This document shows, one piece after another, positions 25,301 to 35,575 of a stretch of 64,000 nt of DNA (positions within the stretch are counted from its first letter, which is position 1; the number at the start of each line of letters is the position of its first letter). Below the pieces are notes generated by a model. That model did no database searches. It saw nothing but the letters and a program-made list of their open reading frames with translations, and was not told the DNA's origin. The DNA lies in NCBI RefSeq assembly GCF_009189165.1, contig NZ_CP045118.1, positions 2,976,001 to 3,040,000 of the forward strand. Direction: 5' to 3'. The DNA comes from Pseudomonas sp. SCB32. Its GTDB lineage: Bacteria > Pseudomonadota > Gammaproteobacteria > Pseudomonadales > Pseudomonadaceae. Position numbers and translations under genes: made by a program.

Positions 25301-26656
25301 ATGAAGATCGACCGCCCCTTATGGGGGGCGGGGGCTTTGCTGTCCCCGCAACAATTCCAGCAGCAGGCGCGCTGGGAGGCATGGACCAACGAATGCCTGG
25401 CGCATTTGTCGCGGGTTCACCCGTGGGGCGTTCAGGTCGCATCGTTCGACCTGGATGCCCTGCGGCTGGGTAAGCTCAAGGCTACCCGGCTGCGGGTGCG
25501 GCTGCCGGATGGCACGCTGATCGACAGTGATGCGACCGACCGTTTGCCGCCGGCGCTGGAGCTGTCCCGGTTGGCCGAGGGGGAGGGCGCCGTGGCTACT
25601 CTGCTGCTGGCATTGCCGCTGGAGCACGCCAATGGCGGCAACTGCCTGACAGGCAACGGTAAACCCTCTCAGCCCACGCGCTATCGCCAGGATTGGCGAG
25701 AAGTGCAGGACCTCTATGGTGATGAAACCCAGTCCATGGCTGTTCTGGCGCATGTCCTGTCGCTGCGCCTGGAGAACGATGACAACGCCGAGTACCTGAC
25801 CTGCCCGGTGGCGCGCGTGGTACGCGACGGGCAGGGTGTCTGGGCCCTCGACCCGCAGTTCGTCCCGCCGCTGCTCAGCTTCGATGCCCAGCCGCAGTTG
25901 CTGGGGCAACTGGACAACCTCATGACCCAGTTGGCGGCCAAGCGCAGCCGGCTGATGGGCATGCGCCGGGAGAGCAACCAGCGCATGGCAGACTTCGCGG
26001 TAGCCGACGTCTCGTTGTTCTGGCTGCTCAATGCGTTGAACAGCTACCAGCCGGTGCTGGCGGATCTGCTGGCCCATCCGGCGCGACATCCGGAACATGT
26101 TTACCAGGAGTTGATCAAGCTGGCCGGCAGCCTGCTGACCTTCTCCCTGGAGCATGACATCGGCGCTATCCCCGGCTACCGGCATGACCAGCTGGAAAGT
26201 GTATTCCCGCCGCTGTTCCGGCTGATTTCCACCCTGCTGGAGGCCAGCCTGCCGTCGCGTGTCATTGCGCTCGATCTCGAACGTCCCAATGCGCACCGCT
26301 GGCAGGTGGCCCTGCACGATGCCCGGCTGCGCGATGCCGAGGGTGTCGATTTCTATCTGTCGGTGCGCTCCAGTCTTCCTGCTGCGCAAGTGCAGAGTCA
26401 GTTTCCGCGCCTGTGCAAGGTCGGGGCGCCGGACGATGTCGACCACCTGGTCAACGTGGCCCTCGACGGTGTGCCGCTGTTGCCGCTGAGCCATGTGCCG
26501 GCGGCGATTCCGGTGCGCCTGGGCAATCAGTACTTCGCCCTTGACTTGGCCCATGCCAAAGCACGGGACATGTTGTCGTCCGGCGTCTGTGCCCTGTATG
26601 TCCCCGGCACGCTCGGGGAGGTTCAGCTGGACCTGTTCGCGGTGCTGCGCTCATGA
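25301..26656 (+). CDS. tssK: T6SS baseplate protein TssK
   Basis: A 451-aa TssK. It starts with the family pattern PLWGAGALLSPQQFQQQARWE and contains ELSRLAEGEGAVATL and the membrane-proximal adaptor part at the end (DLERPNAHRWQVALHD, VPAAIPVRLGNQYFALDL). TssK joins the baseplate (TssEFG) to the TssLM membrane complex. Its stop overlaps the ATG of tssL (ATGA), so the two are translationally coupled. Confidence 0.95.
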   Translation: MKIDRPLWGAGALLSPQQFQQQARWEAWTNECLAHLSRVHPWGVQVASFDLDALRLGKLKATRLRVRLPDGTLIDSDATDRLPPALELSRLAEGEGAVATLLLALPLEHANGGNCLTGNGKPSQPTRYRQDWREVQDLYGDETQSMAVLAHVLSLRLENDDNAEYLTCPVARVVRDGQGVWALDPQFVPPLLSFDAQPQLLGQLDNLMTQLAAKRSRLMGMRRESNQRMADFAVADVSLFWLLNALNSYQPVLADLLAHPARHPEHVYQELIKLAGSLLTFSLEHDIGAIPGYRHDQLESVFPPLFRLISTLLEASLPSRVIALDLERPNAHRWQVALHDARLRDAEGVDFYLSVRSSLPAAQVQSQFPRLCKVGAPDDVDHLVNVALDGVPLLPLSHVPAAIPVRLGNQYFALDLAHAKARDMLSSGVCALYVPGTLGEVQLDLFAVLRS

Positions 26657-27324
26657 CCAAGACATTCGGAAAATTCCCAGCCGTTGATATAGACGCCTTG
26701 CTGCAGGACAGCTACCTGCTGGTCGTTGAGTTGCAACAGAAAGCCTCACCAAAGGATGGCACCGAACTGTGGAAGCATTGCGCAGCCCAGGTCGAGCACT
26801 GTCGCAACAGCCTGATTGATGCCGGCATGAGCCAGCGCACGATCAACCAGATCTGCTATGCGCAATGCGCTCTGCTTGACGAGACGGTGATGCGCAATGC
26901 GCCTGAACAAGCCCGCTCCGTCTGGGCCTCGAAACCCCTGCAGGCGCACTTCTTCAGTCGCCATCAGGCCGGCGAGCAGCTCTATGAAGACATGCATGAA
27001 GTATTGGTCGAGCCAGCTCCAGACGAACGTGTACTGACATGCTATCAGCGCGTGCTGATGCTCGGGTTTCTGGGCCGGTATCGCGACGAGACCGCACCGG
27101 AGCGTGAGCAATTGCTCGCTGCGCTGAGCGAGCGTGTAAAACCCTTTGCCGCGGTTGGAAAGGCCCCGTTGCTGATCCATGTCGGCGGCGGTGGCTGGCG
27201 TCATTGGCTTGGTCTGCCATGGCTGCATTTGGCTGGAGCTGCAGTTCTCCTAATCGGGACATGGCTGCTCTTGCATCGAATGCTCGTAGATACCGTCGCC
27301 TCCTTGCTACCGGGTCAGGTGTAA
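26653..27324 (+). CDS. tssL: T6SS membrane complex protein TssL (DotU family)
   Basis: A 223-aa DotU-type protein with a cytoplasmic helical domain (NQICYAQCALLDETVMR, LYEDMHEVL, YQRVLMLGFLGRYR) and a single C-terminal membrane anchor around residues 190-210 (WLHLAGAAVLLIGTWLLLH). It has no peptidoglycan-binding domain of its own. The next gene encodes an OmpA-domain membrane protein that can supply this role. Overlaps tssK by four bases. Confidence 0.95.
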   Translation: MTKTFGKFPAVDIDALLQDSYLLVVELQQKASPKDGTELWKHCAAQVEHCRNSLIDAGMSQRTINQICYAQCALLDETVMRNAPEQARSVWASKPLQAHFFSRHQAGEQLYEDMHEVLVEPAPDERVLTCYQRVLMLGFLGRYRDETAPEREQLLAALSERVKPFAAVGKAPLLIHVGGGGWRHWLGLPWLHLAGAAVLLIGTWLLLHRMLVDTVASLLPGQV

Positions 27325-27326
27325 CC

Positions 27327-29078
27327 ATGCCCACGCAGCTCAGATGGACGCGTGGTCTTTGGCTCTGGGCGGGCTCGCTGGGCCTGATCCTGAGCTTGGC
27401 GATACTGCCGATGTCTTGGGCGGCTCAAACGCTGTGGACGCTTGCTGTGATTATCGTCGTGACTCTCGGCTGGTTGTTTGCAGGACGGAGCGCCTTGCGT
27501 CAACGTCAGTCAATTACGCTGGCTGCCGGGAGTTTGCTGCCTGCAGCGGGGTTCTTGCAGCCGGTGGTAGCAGTCTGCGGTGATGGATTGCATCCGCTTT
27601 TTGGCGATGCGCCGGAAGATCAACTAGCTCTGCGTGTTACGGAGCAGGGTTGTTACCTGCGTGTCCCCTGCATCGAATGCTTGCCGTCGATAATCGATTA
27701 CGTGCTGGCGAATCGTCCGCATTGGGCAGGCCAACTGAGCGTGTTCTATATCGTCAACCCTGCCGAGCAGACGGATAGAGCGCTACTGGCGGGACGCACC
27801 CAAACCTTCCGCCGACAAGTTGCTCGCATCCGAAGAGAAGGTGTGGCATTGCCGGTCCTGCTGGGTTGTTACCGGCAGGCCACGCACAGCGAACTTGCCT
27901 GGTTTACATGGGGGGCAGCGGATCCTGAGCTAACTGTTCACGAAGGTACAAGCCACCTATCCATGGCTCAGTGGCAGCGGCAGTCCGTTGACCTTCTTAC
28001 ATGCGCACAGCGCGTACGCACCAGTGTCCTGGTCGAAAGTCTGAATAGCTGGTTGGCAAACGCGGTGCTGCCGCATCTGGAGTCTCGTGAGCAACGAGAC
28101 CCACCTTGCCCAGTGACAGCCTGCGCGATGATGTTTCTATCCGAAGCGCCTGTGTCGTTGCCAGGCAATTTGTGGGCGAGTTGGTTGCACGGACGTACGA
28201 CGCTACAGCCGGCTGTACGAGCAGCCAGCACGGCAGCGCTACCGTTTCCTGATCCATTGCTGAGTTTGTTGCCTCGGCAGACGAATCTCACCCCGGAGCG
28301 CCGCACCGCGCTCTACGGGCTGTGGCTCTTCGTTCTCGCGACGACGGTGGCTCTGAGTAGCTCTGCCTGGCAAAACCGGTTGCTGCTGCGTCAAGTGAGC
28401 GACGATCTGCATCGGTACCGGGCGATTCCTGAGGCCACAACATTCGAACAGCCTGAGCACCAATTGAGAGAGCAGGCCGTCGCTTTGCTGCGAAGCGATG
28501 CTTCCAGACTGGATCGCTACTACCGCGAAGGTGAGCCGTTGTCCCTGGGACTTGGCTTGTACGCAGCCGAGCGAATTCGCCCACCGCTCCTAGCCGCAAT
28601 TGCGGCCTACCGAGCACCAATTCCATCACCGGCGCAGGCAAGGATTCCCGATCCCGTCCGTCTGGACAGTCTGTCGCTGTTCGCCAGCGGCAGTGCCGAG
28701 CTCAAGCCCGGCTCGGCGAAAGTGCTGATCAACGCCTTGGTGGACATCAAGGCCCAGCCCGGCTGGCTGATCGTTATTGCTGGGCACACAGACGCCACGG
28801 GTGATCAGCAGCGCAACCTTCTTCTGTCGCGTGCTCGGGCCACCGCCGTGCGCGACTGGATGCAGCAGATGGGTGACATCCCCGACAGCTGTTTTGCGAT
28901 TCAAGGTTTCGGCGCGGATCAGCCGATTAGCAGCAATGACACACCGGAGGGGCGAGCAGCCAACCGCCGGGTCGATATCCGCTTGGTCCCTGAGACAGGA
29001 GCCTGCGCGCTCCCGACTCAGGTATCGGGCGGTCAATCCCTGTCGCGGCAGCAGCCAGCGACGAACTTGCACTTTTAG
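27327..29078 (+). CDS. T6SS-associated inner-membrane protein with C-terminal OmpA domain
   Basis: A 583-aa protein. Two membrane segments near the N-terminus (LWAGSLGLILSLAILPM; ALWTLAVIIVVTLGWLFA-like) and one near residue 375 (LYGLWLFVLATTVALSS) flank a soluble part. The last 120 residues are an OmpA-like peptidoglycan-binding domain (LFASGSAELKPGSAKVL, VIAGHTDATGDQQRN, LSRARATAVRDWM, GRAANRRVDIRLVP). Such proteins anchor the TssLM complex to the wall (TagL-like role). ATG at 27327 comes two bases after the tssL stop. The OmpA domain is closely related to that of the gene at 54068, indicating duplication within the locus. Confidence 0.85.
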   Translation: MPTQLRWTRGLWLWAGSLGLILSLAILPMSWAAQTLWTLAVIIVVTLGWLFAGRSALRQRQSITLAAGSLLPAAGFLQPVVAVCGDGLHPLFGDAPEDQLALRVTEQGCYLRVPCIECLPSIIDYVLANRPHWAGQLSVFYIVNPAEQTDRALLAGRTQTFRRQVARIRREGVALPVLLGCYRQATHSELAWFTWGAADPELTVHEGTSHLSMAQWQRQSVDLLTCAQRVRTSVLVESLNSWLANAVLPHLESREQRDPPCPVTACAMMFLSEAPVSLPGNLWASWLHGRTTLQPAVRAASTAALPFPDPLLSLLPRQTNLTPERRTALYGLWLFVLATTVALSSSAWQNRLLLRQVSDDLHRYRAIPEATTFEQPEHQLREQAVALLRSDASRLDRYYREGEPLSLGLGLYAAERIRPPLLAAIAAYRAPIPSPAQARIPDPVRLDSLSLFASGSAELKPGSAKVLINALVDIKAQPGWLIVIAGHTDATGDQQRNLLLSRARATAVRDWMQQMGDIPDSCFAIQGFGADQPISSNDTPEGRAANRRVDIRLVPETGACALPTQVSGGQSLSRQQPATNLHF

Positions 29079-29090
29079 AAGGAACTTCAC

Positions 29091-29582
29091 ATGGCTATTC
29101 CCGTTTACCTGTGGCTCAAAGACGACGGCGGTGCGGACATCAAAGGTTCGGTCGATGTTCAAAAGCGTGAAGGCAGTGTCGAGGTGGTCGCTCAGGACCA
29201 TAGCCTGTACATCCCCACCGACAACAACACTGGCAAGTTGACCGGTACCCGTATCCATACGCCGTTCAACTTCACCAAGGAAATCGATGCCTCCAGTCCC
29301 TACCTGTACAAGGCGGTGAGCTCCGGTCAGACCCTCAAGAGCGCCGAGTTCAAGTGGTACCGCATTGACGACGCTGGTCAGGAAGTCGAGTACTTCAACA
29401 CCCTCCTGGAAAACGTGAAGGTCGTGAAAGTCGCGCCGAAAATGCACGACGTGAAGGACCCGACCAAGGAGAAGCACAACCATCTGGAAGAGGTTGAACT
29501 GCGCTACGAGAAGATCACCTGGACCTACAAGGACGGAAACATCATCCACTCCGACGCCTGGAACGAGCGTCAGAGCGCGTAA
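29091..29582 (+). CDS. hcp: T6SS tube protein Hcp (TssD)
   Basis: A 163-aa Hcp with the family start IPVYLWLKDDGGADIKGSV and the features FTKEIDASSPYLYKAVSSG, LKSAEFKWYRI and the end EEVELRYEKITWTYKDG. Hcp hexamers stack into the inner tube and are secreted; Hcp also acts as a chaperone for small effectors. AGAAGGAAC precedes the ATG. It lies between the OmpA-domain gene and clpV. Confidence 0.96.
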   Translation: MAIPVYLWLKDDGGADIKGSVDVQKREGSVEVVAQDHSLYIPTDNNTGKLTGTRIHTPFNFTKEIDASSPYLYKAVSSGQTLKSAEFKWYRIDDAGQEVEYFNTLLENVKVVKVAPKMHDVKDPTKEKHNHLEEVELRYEKITWTYKDGNIIHSDAWNERQSA

Positions 29583-29698
29583 TCGCGTCTCGTCGACCGG
29601 CGGAGATATCCGCCGGTCGATGTTCGCGCTGAACAACCTCACGCCTTGCTGCCGATCGTGCACCGGAGCAAGTCGAATGCCTCAGCAAGGAACGCCCC

Positions 29699-32332
29699 AT
29701 GGCCCAGTCCACCCAACTGCTTCGCCGCCTTAATCCCTACTGTGCCCAGGCACTGAGCGCCGCCGCATCGCTGTGTCAGACCCGCGCGCACCCCCACATC
29801 ACTGTAGAACACTGGCTGCTCAAACTGCTGGAGCAGGGGGAGGGCGATCTGACCCTGATTGCACGGCGATATGAGTGGGACCTGGACGGTCTTTGGCAGG
29901 GGTTATTGGATCACTTGGATACTTTACCCCGCAGCGTGCGTGACAAACCGCAACTGTCGGAAAAGCTCCAGCAACTGATCAAAGAGGCGTGGTCATATGC
30001 CTCGATCTATACCAATGCATCGACATTGCGATCAGCCGATCTCCTAAGAGTGCTGGCAGAGCATCCCGCGTTGCTGACATATGATGGTGCGTGGCCATTG
30101 CTGAGTCTGGGCGATGTGCAACTCGATCGCTTGCAGCCAATTCTGGAAGCGCAATCCCAAGAGCGCTCGGAGATCCAGCAGGAGGCTGCCCTAGCCGCAC
30201 CGCCGCAGCCCTTTGTCGTCACCGCTGGAGTGAAGGCCGACGGGCATACAGCCATTCTCGACAGATTCACTCAGGACATCACCACCAAGGCCAGGTCTGG
30301 CGAAATCGACCCGGTCTATGGGCGCGACAACGAAATCCGTCAGGTGATCGACATCCTCGGTCGCCGGCGCAAGAACAACCCTATCCTGGTTGGCGAGCCT
30401 GGCGTGGGCAAGACCGCGTTGGTCGAAGGCCTAGCGCTGCGCATCGCAGAAGTCAACGTACCGGACAGCCTCAAGCCGGTCAGCGTGCGGACCCTCGATC
30501 TTGGCTTGCTGCAAGCGGGAGCCGGCGTGAAGGGCGAGTTCGAGCAGCGTCTGAAAAATGTCATCGACGCGGTGCAGCAATCGCCCACGCCAATCCTGCT
30601 GTTCATCGACGAAGCACACACCCTGATCGGTGCCGGCAACCAGGCCGGCGGCGCCGATGCCGCCAACCTGCTAAAGCCCGCCCTGGCTCGTGGCGAGTTG
30701 CGCACCATCGCGGCCACCACCTGGTCCGAATACAAACAGTACTTCGAGCGGGACGCCGCGCTCGAGCGACGCTTCCAGATGGTCAAGGTCGACGAGCCGG
30801 ATGACGCCAATGCTTGCCTCATGCTGCGTGGCCTGAAGGCGCGCTACGCCAGCCACCACGGCGTGCATATCCAAGACGCAGCCGTGCAGGCCGCCGTGAC
30901 CCTGTCGCGTCGCTACCTGACTGGCCGCCAATTGCCGGACAAGGCCGTCGACCTGCTCGACACCGCCAGCGCGCGGGTACGCATGGGCCTCGACTGTGAG
31001 CCGCAGCAGTTGGTGCAACTCAAGGCAGAGCAGCAAGCACTGCATTTGGAGCACCAGGCGCTCGAATTAGACGCGAAACTCAGCGGCTCCATGGCAGTGG
31101 CACGTTTGGCCGCCATTGGTGTGCGCGAATATGAGGTGCAGGAGCAACTCGATCGACTGACGTGCCAGTATCAGCAAGAGTTGGCGCTGACCCGTGATTT
31201 GTTGGAAGCTCGAGGCAGCGCTTCCGATACCTGTGCGCTCCTGCAAGAACGCCTGACGGCTCTGCAGGGCGACCATCCGTTGCTATCGCTCGATGTCAGT
31301 GCGCGTAGTGTTGCTGAGGTTATTGCCGACTGGACTGGAGTGCCGTTGGGCAGCTTGCTCAAGGATGAACAGACCAACCTGCTGGAGCTTGAGCAACAAC
31401 TAGGGCAACGCGTTATCGGCCAGACCCGCGCGTTGACCGCCCTTGCCCAACGCCTGCGCGCAGCGAAGACTGGGCTCGCCTCCGAGAACTCGCCATTGGG
31501 CGTGTTCTTACTGGTGGGTACCAGTGGTGTGGGCAAGACTGAAACCGCATTGGCTCTCGCCGATTGCCTGTTTGGTGGTGAAAAGTCGCTGGTCACCATC
31601 AATCTCTCTGAATACCAAGAGGCCCACACCGTCAGTCAACTCAAGGGCTCACCGCCCGGGTATGTCGGCTACGGTCAAGGTGGTGTTCTTACGGAAGCGG
31701 TACGTCAGCGCCCCTACAGCGTGGTGCTGCTCGACGAAGTCGAGAAAGCCCACCGTGACGTCCTCAACGTGTTCTACCAAGTCTTCGATCGTGGCTTCAT
31801 GCGCGACGGTGAAGGACGCGAGATCGATTTCCGCAACACCGTCATTCTGATGACTTCGAACCTGGGCAGCGACCAACTGCAAGCCTTGGTCGAGGCGCAG
31901 CCTGAAGCCGACGACACCGAGTTGCAGGAATTGCTGCGTCCTGTGCTGCGCAATCATTTCCAGCCTGCACTATTGGCACGTTTCCAGACGCTGATATACC
32001 GCCCGCTGGACGCCGCCGCGCTCAAGCACATCGTCGCCATCAAGCTCGGCCAGGTCGCCAAGCGCCTACAACGCCACTACGGCATCAACTGCCAGATCGA
32101 TGATGGTCTAAGCGACGCTCTCGTCGCCGCCTGCCTGCTGCCCGACAGCGGCGCTCGCAACATCGACAGCCTGCTCAACCAGCAAATTCTGCCGGTACTC
32201 AGCCAGCAACTGTTGCAGCGTCAGGCCAGCCAACGCCAAGCCACTGAGGTCACCCTCGGCTACAGCAATGACGACGGTATCACTCTGGAATTCAGTGACG
32301 AGCCTTCGGCTCTTGAAAGCGCGGAGGCCTGA
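29699..32332 (+). CDS. clpV: T6SS sheath-recycling ATPase ClpV (TssH)
   Basis: An 877-aa double AAA+ unfoldase. N-terminal Clp repeats come first (LNPYCAQALSAAASLCQTRA; HITVEHWLLKLLEQ), then nucleotide domain one with Walker A GEPGVGKTALVEG and Walker B LLFIDEAHTLIGAG. A ClpB-type middle coiled coil follows, then domain two with Walker A GTSGVGKTETALALA and VVLLDEVEKAH. It disassembles the contracted TssBC sheath. An AAGGAA site precedes the ATG, and vgrG begins two bases after its stop. Confidence 0.96.
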   Translation: MAQSTQLLRRLNPYCAQALSAAASLCQTRAHPHITVEHWLLKLLEQGEGDLTLIARRYEWDLDGLWQGLLDHLDTLPRSVRDKPQLSEKLQQLIKEAWSYASIYTNASTLRSADLLRVLAEHPALLTYDGAWPLLSLGDVQLDRLQPILEAQSQERSEIQQEAALAAPPQPFVVTAGVKADGHTAILDRFTQDITTKARSGEIDPVYGRDNEIRQVIDILGRRRKNNPILVGEPGVGKTALVEGLALRIAEVNVPDSLKPVSVRTLDLGLLQAGAGVKGEFEQRLKNVIDAVQQSPTPILLFIDEAHTLIGAGNQAGGADAANLLKPALARGELRTIAATTWSEYKQYFERDAALERRFQMVKVDEPDDANACLMLRGLKARYASHHGVHIQDAAVQAAVTLSRRYLTGRQLPDKAVDLLDTASARVRMGLDCEPQQLVQLKAEQQALHLEHQALELDAKLSGSMAVARLAAIGVREYEVQEQLDRLTCQYQQELALTRDLLEARGSASDTCALLQERLTALQGDHPLLSLDVSARSVAEVIADWTGVPLGSLLKDEQTNLLELEQQLGQRVIGQTRALTALAQRLRAAKTGLASENSPLGVFLLVGTSGVGKTETALALADCLFGGEKSLVTINLSEYQEAHTVSQLKGSPPGYVGYGQGGVLTEAVRQRPYSVVLLDEVEKAHRDVLNVFYQVFDRGFMRDGEGREIDFRNTVILMTSNLGSDQLQALVEAQPEADDTELQELLRPVLRNHFQPALLARFQTLIYRPLDAAALKHIVAIKLGQVAKRLQRHYGINCQIDDGLSDALVAACLLPDSGARNIDSLLNQQILPVLSQQLLQRQASQRQATEVTLGYSNDDGITLEFSDEPSALESAEA

Positions 32333-32334
32333 AG

Positions 32335-34728
32335 ATGCTCAATACGCTACGCACCTTTTTCGACCATAGCCGGCACACCCTTAGTGTCGATGGTCTTGTT
32401 GCTGCACAGGATGTCCTGGCCTTCGAGGGTACGGAGGCGCTGAGCCAGACCTTCCGCTACAGCATTGAATTTACCAGTCCCGAGCTGGATATCCCCGCCA
32501 ACAGCGTACTTGGCAAAGACGCAACCTTCAGTCTTCGCGAGGCGCCGAGTGCGGTGACCATTCGCGGCTACACGCCGCCAACTGCAACACCATTGCGCAC
32601 GCTTCACGGCGTGGTAACCGGATTCAAAAGACTGTCAGCTTCAAGGGATGAGGGGCGTTATGAGCTGACTCTTGAACCACGTCTGGCCCTGCTCGATAAC
32701 GGCTGCCAGTACCGCATTTACCAGAACCAGAGCGTGCCCGAAATCGTCGAGACGATTTTGCGGCGCCATGGCTTCCGAGGGCAGGACTTCCTGCTCGATC
32801 TCGGTCGGACCTATGCCCAGCACGAGCAGTTGCTTCAGTACGGCGAAAGCGACCTGGCCTACATCAAACGCCTCTGTGCCGAACGCGGTATCTGGTTCAG
32901 CTTCAGCATGGACGAGCGACTGAAAATTGATGTGGCGCAGTTTCATGACTCGCCCATGCATTACCACCGCGATGTACGTTTACCGCTACGTCCTCTCAGT
33001 GGCCTGGAAAGCACCGGCCAGGATGCCGTATGGGATCTGCAGGCCAACCACCAGGTAGTACAACAGCTGGTTAGCGCCCGTGCCTACTACTCGCGCGATG
33101 CCGGTGCCAACCTTGATGCCCAGGCTGACCTGACTCGCGGTGCCACTACCACCTACGGCGAGGCCTACCACTATGCCGACGAGCCTTATCAGGTCCTAGG
33201 CGATCCTCAGGCGCGCGGCTATGAAGAGGGACACGCCGAATGTGGTGTGTTCTATGCGCAACTCGCTCACGAACGTTACCTGAACGACCAGACTCGGCTG
33301 TTCGGGGCCAGTACCAGCGCTGCTCTGGCGCCCGGCCAGGTACTCGTGGTCGAAGGCGGTGCCCCGGCTGCATTTGCCGAAGGTGCCGTGATTGTTCGTC
33401 TGCACTGCGCGGCTGCTCGCGACCGCAGCTACGAAATTCGCTTCGAAGCAATCCCGGACATTGATGCCATCAGCTTCCGGCCACCGGTCCCGCCCAAACC
33501 GCGTATCGCCGGCACCGTTCCCGCGCGTGTCACCAGCTCGCAGCAGAACGATCCCTACAGCCACATCGATGGCGAAGGACGGTATCGCGTCAATTTCCTC
33601 TTCGATCGGGATAGCTGGCCTACAGGTCGAGAGAGCATGTGGCTGCGCCTGGCGCGCTCCTATGCCGGCGACACCTACGGCCTGCACCTGCCCTTGCTGG
33701 CCAGCACCGAGGTGGCCATCGCCTTCGAGCAGGGTGACCCGGACCGCCCCTTCATCGCCCACGCGCTGCATGACAGCCTGCACCCTGATCACGTCACGAT
33801 CCAGAACTACAAACGCAACGTCCTGCGCACGCCAGCGAACAACAAGCTGCGGATGGATGACACTCGCGGTCAGGAGCACATCAAGCTTTCCACCGAGTAC
33901 AGCGGCAAGAGCCAGCTCAACCTGGGCCATCTGGTGGATGCCCAGCGGCATAAGCGCGGCGAAGGCTTCGAGCTGCGTACCGATGACTGGGGCGCACTAC
34001 GCGCAGGCAAAGGTGTGTTCATCAGCGCCGACCAACAGGGTAAGGCCCAAGGCCAAGTGCTGGACATGAAACCGGCCGTCACCCTGATGGAGACCGCTGC
34101 CTACCAGCTCAAACAGTGGCAGGACATTGCACAGGCCCATCACAGCCGGGAGTCCAACAGCGAAGGGCTGCATGACCTGCTGCAGCAGAGCAAGAACCTG
34201 CAAGGCCCCGCCGTGGTGGTCAGCGCTCCTAAGGGGGTAGCGGCGGTCACGCCGGCCAGCCTGCTGCTGGGCAGCAATCAGTCCATGTACCTGCAGAGTC
34301 AGGATGAGATCAACCTCAGCGCCGCCCAGCGCATTGCTCTCCAGTCCAACCAGGCGATGTCTCTACTGGCTCAGCGCGAAGGCATGCGCCTCGTGTCAGG
34401 CAACGGTCCGCTGGAAATCGAATCTCACGGCGACATCCTTAACGTTATCGCCCAGCAGGACATCACCGTGCAGTCGGTGCAGGGCCACCTGCAGCTCACC
34501 GCCAAGAACGGCATCACCCTGGCGTGCGGTGGCGGCTACATCCGCATCACGCCCGACGGCGCCATCGACGTGCATTCCCCTGGCCAACTGCTGCTCAAAG
34601 GCCGGCACGTCTGGGAAGACCCGACCAGCCAGGACTTCCCCTTGCCCGAGCTGCCTCAGTCCGTCTGCAAGGAATGCTTGCAGTTGGCAAAGGAAAGGGC
34701 CGCCGGCTTGGTGCGGCGCGAAGGTTGA
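32335..34728 (+). CDS. vgrG: T6SS spike protein VgrG (TssI)
   Basis: A 797-aa VgrG. The N-terminal gp27-like part (VLAFEGTEALSQTFRYSIEF, LTLEPRLALLDNGCQYRIYQ) is followed by a gp5-like OB region (VSSQQNDPYSH-like block, GEGRYRVNFLFDRD, MWLRLARSYAG) and a DUF2345-type beta helix (LGSNQSMYLQSQDEINLSA, ITLACGGGYIRI). The last 40 residues include two Cys (KECLQ) and no enzymatic domain, so it seems a carrier spike. Next genes encode the adaptor, immunity, effector and PAAR tip, a full VgrG module. Confidence 0.96.
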   Translation: MLNTLRTFFDHSRHTLSVDGLVAAQDVLAFEGTEALSQTFRYSIEFTSPELDIPANSVLGKDATFSLREAPSAVTIRGYTPPTATPLRTLHGVVTGFKRLSASRDEGRYELTLEPRLALLDNGCQYRIYQNQSVPEIVETILRRHGFRGQDFLLDLGRTYAQHEQLLQYGESDLAYIKRLCAERGIWFSFSMDERLKIDVAQFHDSPMHYHRDVRLPLRPLSGLESTGQDAVWDLQANHQVVQQLVSARAYYSRDAGANLDAQADLTRGATTTYGEAYHYADEPYQVLGDPQARGYEEGHAECGVFYAQLAHERYLNDQTRLFGASTSAALAPGQVLVVEGGAPAAFAEGAVIVRLHCAAARDRSYEIRFEAIPDIDAISFRPPVPPKPRIAGTVPARVTSSQQNDPYSHIDGEGRYRVNFLFDRDSWPTGRESMWLRLARSYAGDTYGLHLPLLASTEVAIAFEQGDPDRPFIAHALHDSLHPDHVTIQNYKRNVLRTPANNKLRMDDTRGQEHIKLSTEYSGKSQLNLGHLVDAQRHKRGEGFELRTDDWGALRAGKGVFISADQQGKAQGQVLDMKPAVTLMETAAYQLKQWQDIAQAHHSRESNSEGLHDLLQQSKNLQGPAVVVSAPKGVAAVTPASLLLGSNQSMYLQSQDEINLSAAQRIALQSNQAMSLLAQREGMRLVSGNGPLEIESHGDILNVIAQQDITVQSVQGHLQLTAKNGITLACGGGYIRITPDGAIDVHSPGQLLLKGRHVWEDPTSQDFPLPELPQSVCKECLQLAKERAAGLVRREG

Positions 34729-34743
34729 TCAGGGAGAGCACAG

Positions 34744-35529
34744 ATGTCAGCACTTTGGCTACAACACATCGAAAAAGTCTGCGCCAGCGTTGAGACCCAA
34801 CAGGTCGACTTGATCCTTGACCAGACCGGCCTGGAGCACTCCGTGCTCCAGGCGCTTGGCCAGATTCAGCCCGGCATCAGCTGGTGCTCGCTGTTTGACG
34901 GCACCCCGGAAGAGCACCTCCTGGACCAGGCGCCCATCCTGATGCGCCTTGACCTGACGCTTTGGCAGCACAAGGCCTGGCTGGAGGAACTCATCGCCAG
35001 CTGCGCCGCCGACGCCCGCCTGATAGTGCTGATCACCCCTCTGGGCTTCGAAGCACTCGGGGAAGCACTACGAGCCTTGCTGCAGGCCGAGTGGGGAGGG
35101 CAATCGTGCCTGTTGCGATACTACGACTCGCGCGTCTTCCCCATTTTGGTGTCGTCGGTGCTCACGTCTGAGCAGCGCGCAGGCTTCCTGCAGTTGGCTT
35201 GCTACTGGGGTTGGCTCGACCGCGATGGGCAGGCGCAGTGGCTGCCCGGCACCTGCCTGCGGGAAACCCGCACAGTCGCTCCTTCCGATGTCCTGGTGAT
35301 GGATGACCGGCAGGCCGACCTGCTCGGCTGCATCAGCGATGCCCAAACCCTGCTAGGCACTGGCCACTACAACACCCTGGCCACAACCCAGGAAGGCTGC
35401 TTCGGGCGACTCTATCGATTGGCGCTGCAAGCCAGCGATCAAGGTTACATGGGAGACCTGAAGGAATATGCGCAAATGCAACTGCGAGTAACTGCCGACG
35501 CTAGTTCGGCCTCGCAAGTCAGCACTTAA
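34744..35529 (+). CDS. DUF4123 adaptor/chaperone for the T6SS effector
   Basis: A 261-aa protein with the DUF4123 pattern: LILDQTGLEHSVLQ, WCSLFDGTPEEHLLDQAPIL, LIVLITPLGFEALGEALR, CLLRYYDSRVFPILVSSVL and GWLDRDGQAQWLPG. DUF4123 proteins (Tap/TEC) load a specific effector onto the cognate VgrG in the cytoplasm. It lies directly between vgrG and the immunity/effector genes, as expected for the adaptor of the DUF2235 effector. GGGAG precedes the ATG. Confidence 0.85.
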   Translation: MSALWLQHIEKVCASVETQQVDLILDQTGLEHSVLQALGQIQPGISWCSLFDGTPEEHLLDQAPILMRLDLTLWQHKAWLEELIASCAADARLIVLITPLGFEALGEALRALLQAEWGGQSCLLRYYDSRVFPILVSSVLTSEQRAGFLQLACYWGWLDRDGQAQWLPGTCLRETRTVAPSDVLVMDDRQADLLGCISDAQTLLGTGHYNTLATTQEGCFGRLYRLALQASDQGYMGDLKEYAQMQLRVTADASSASQVST

Positions 35530-35575
35530 CCTCAAATCTAAGGTGACCTTAAAATCATGGAGAAATAGGGGCGCG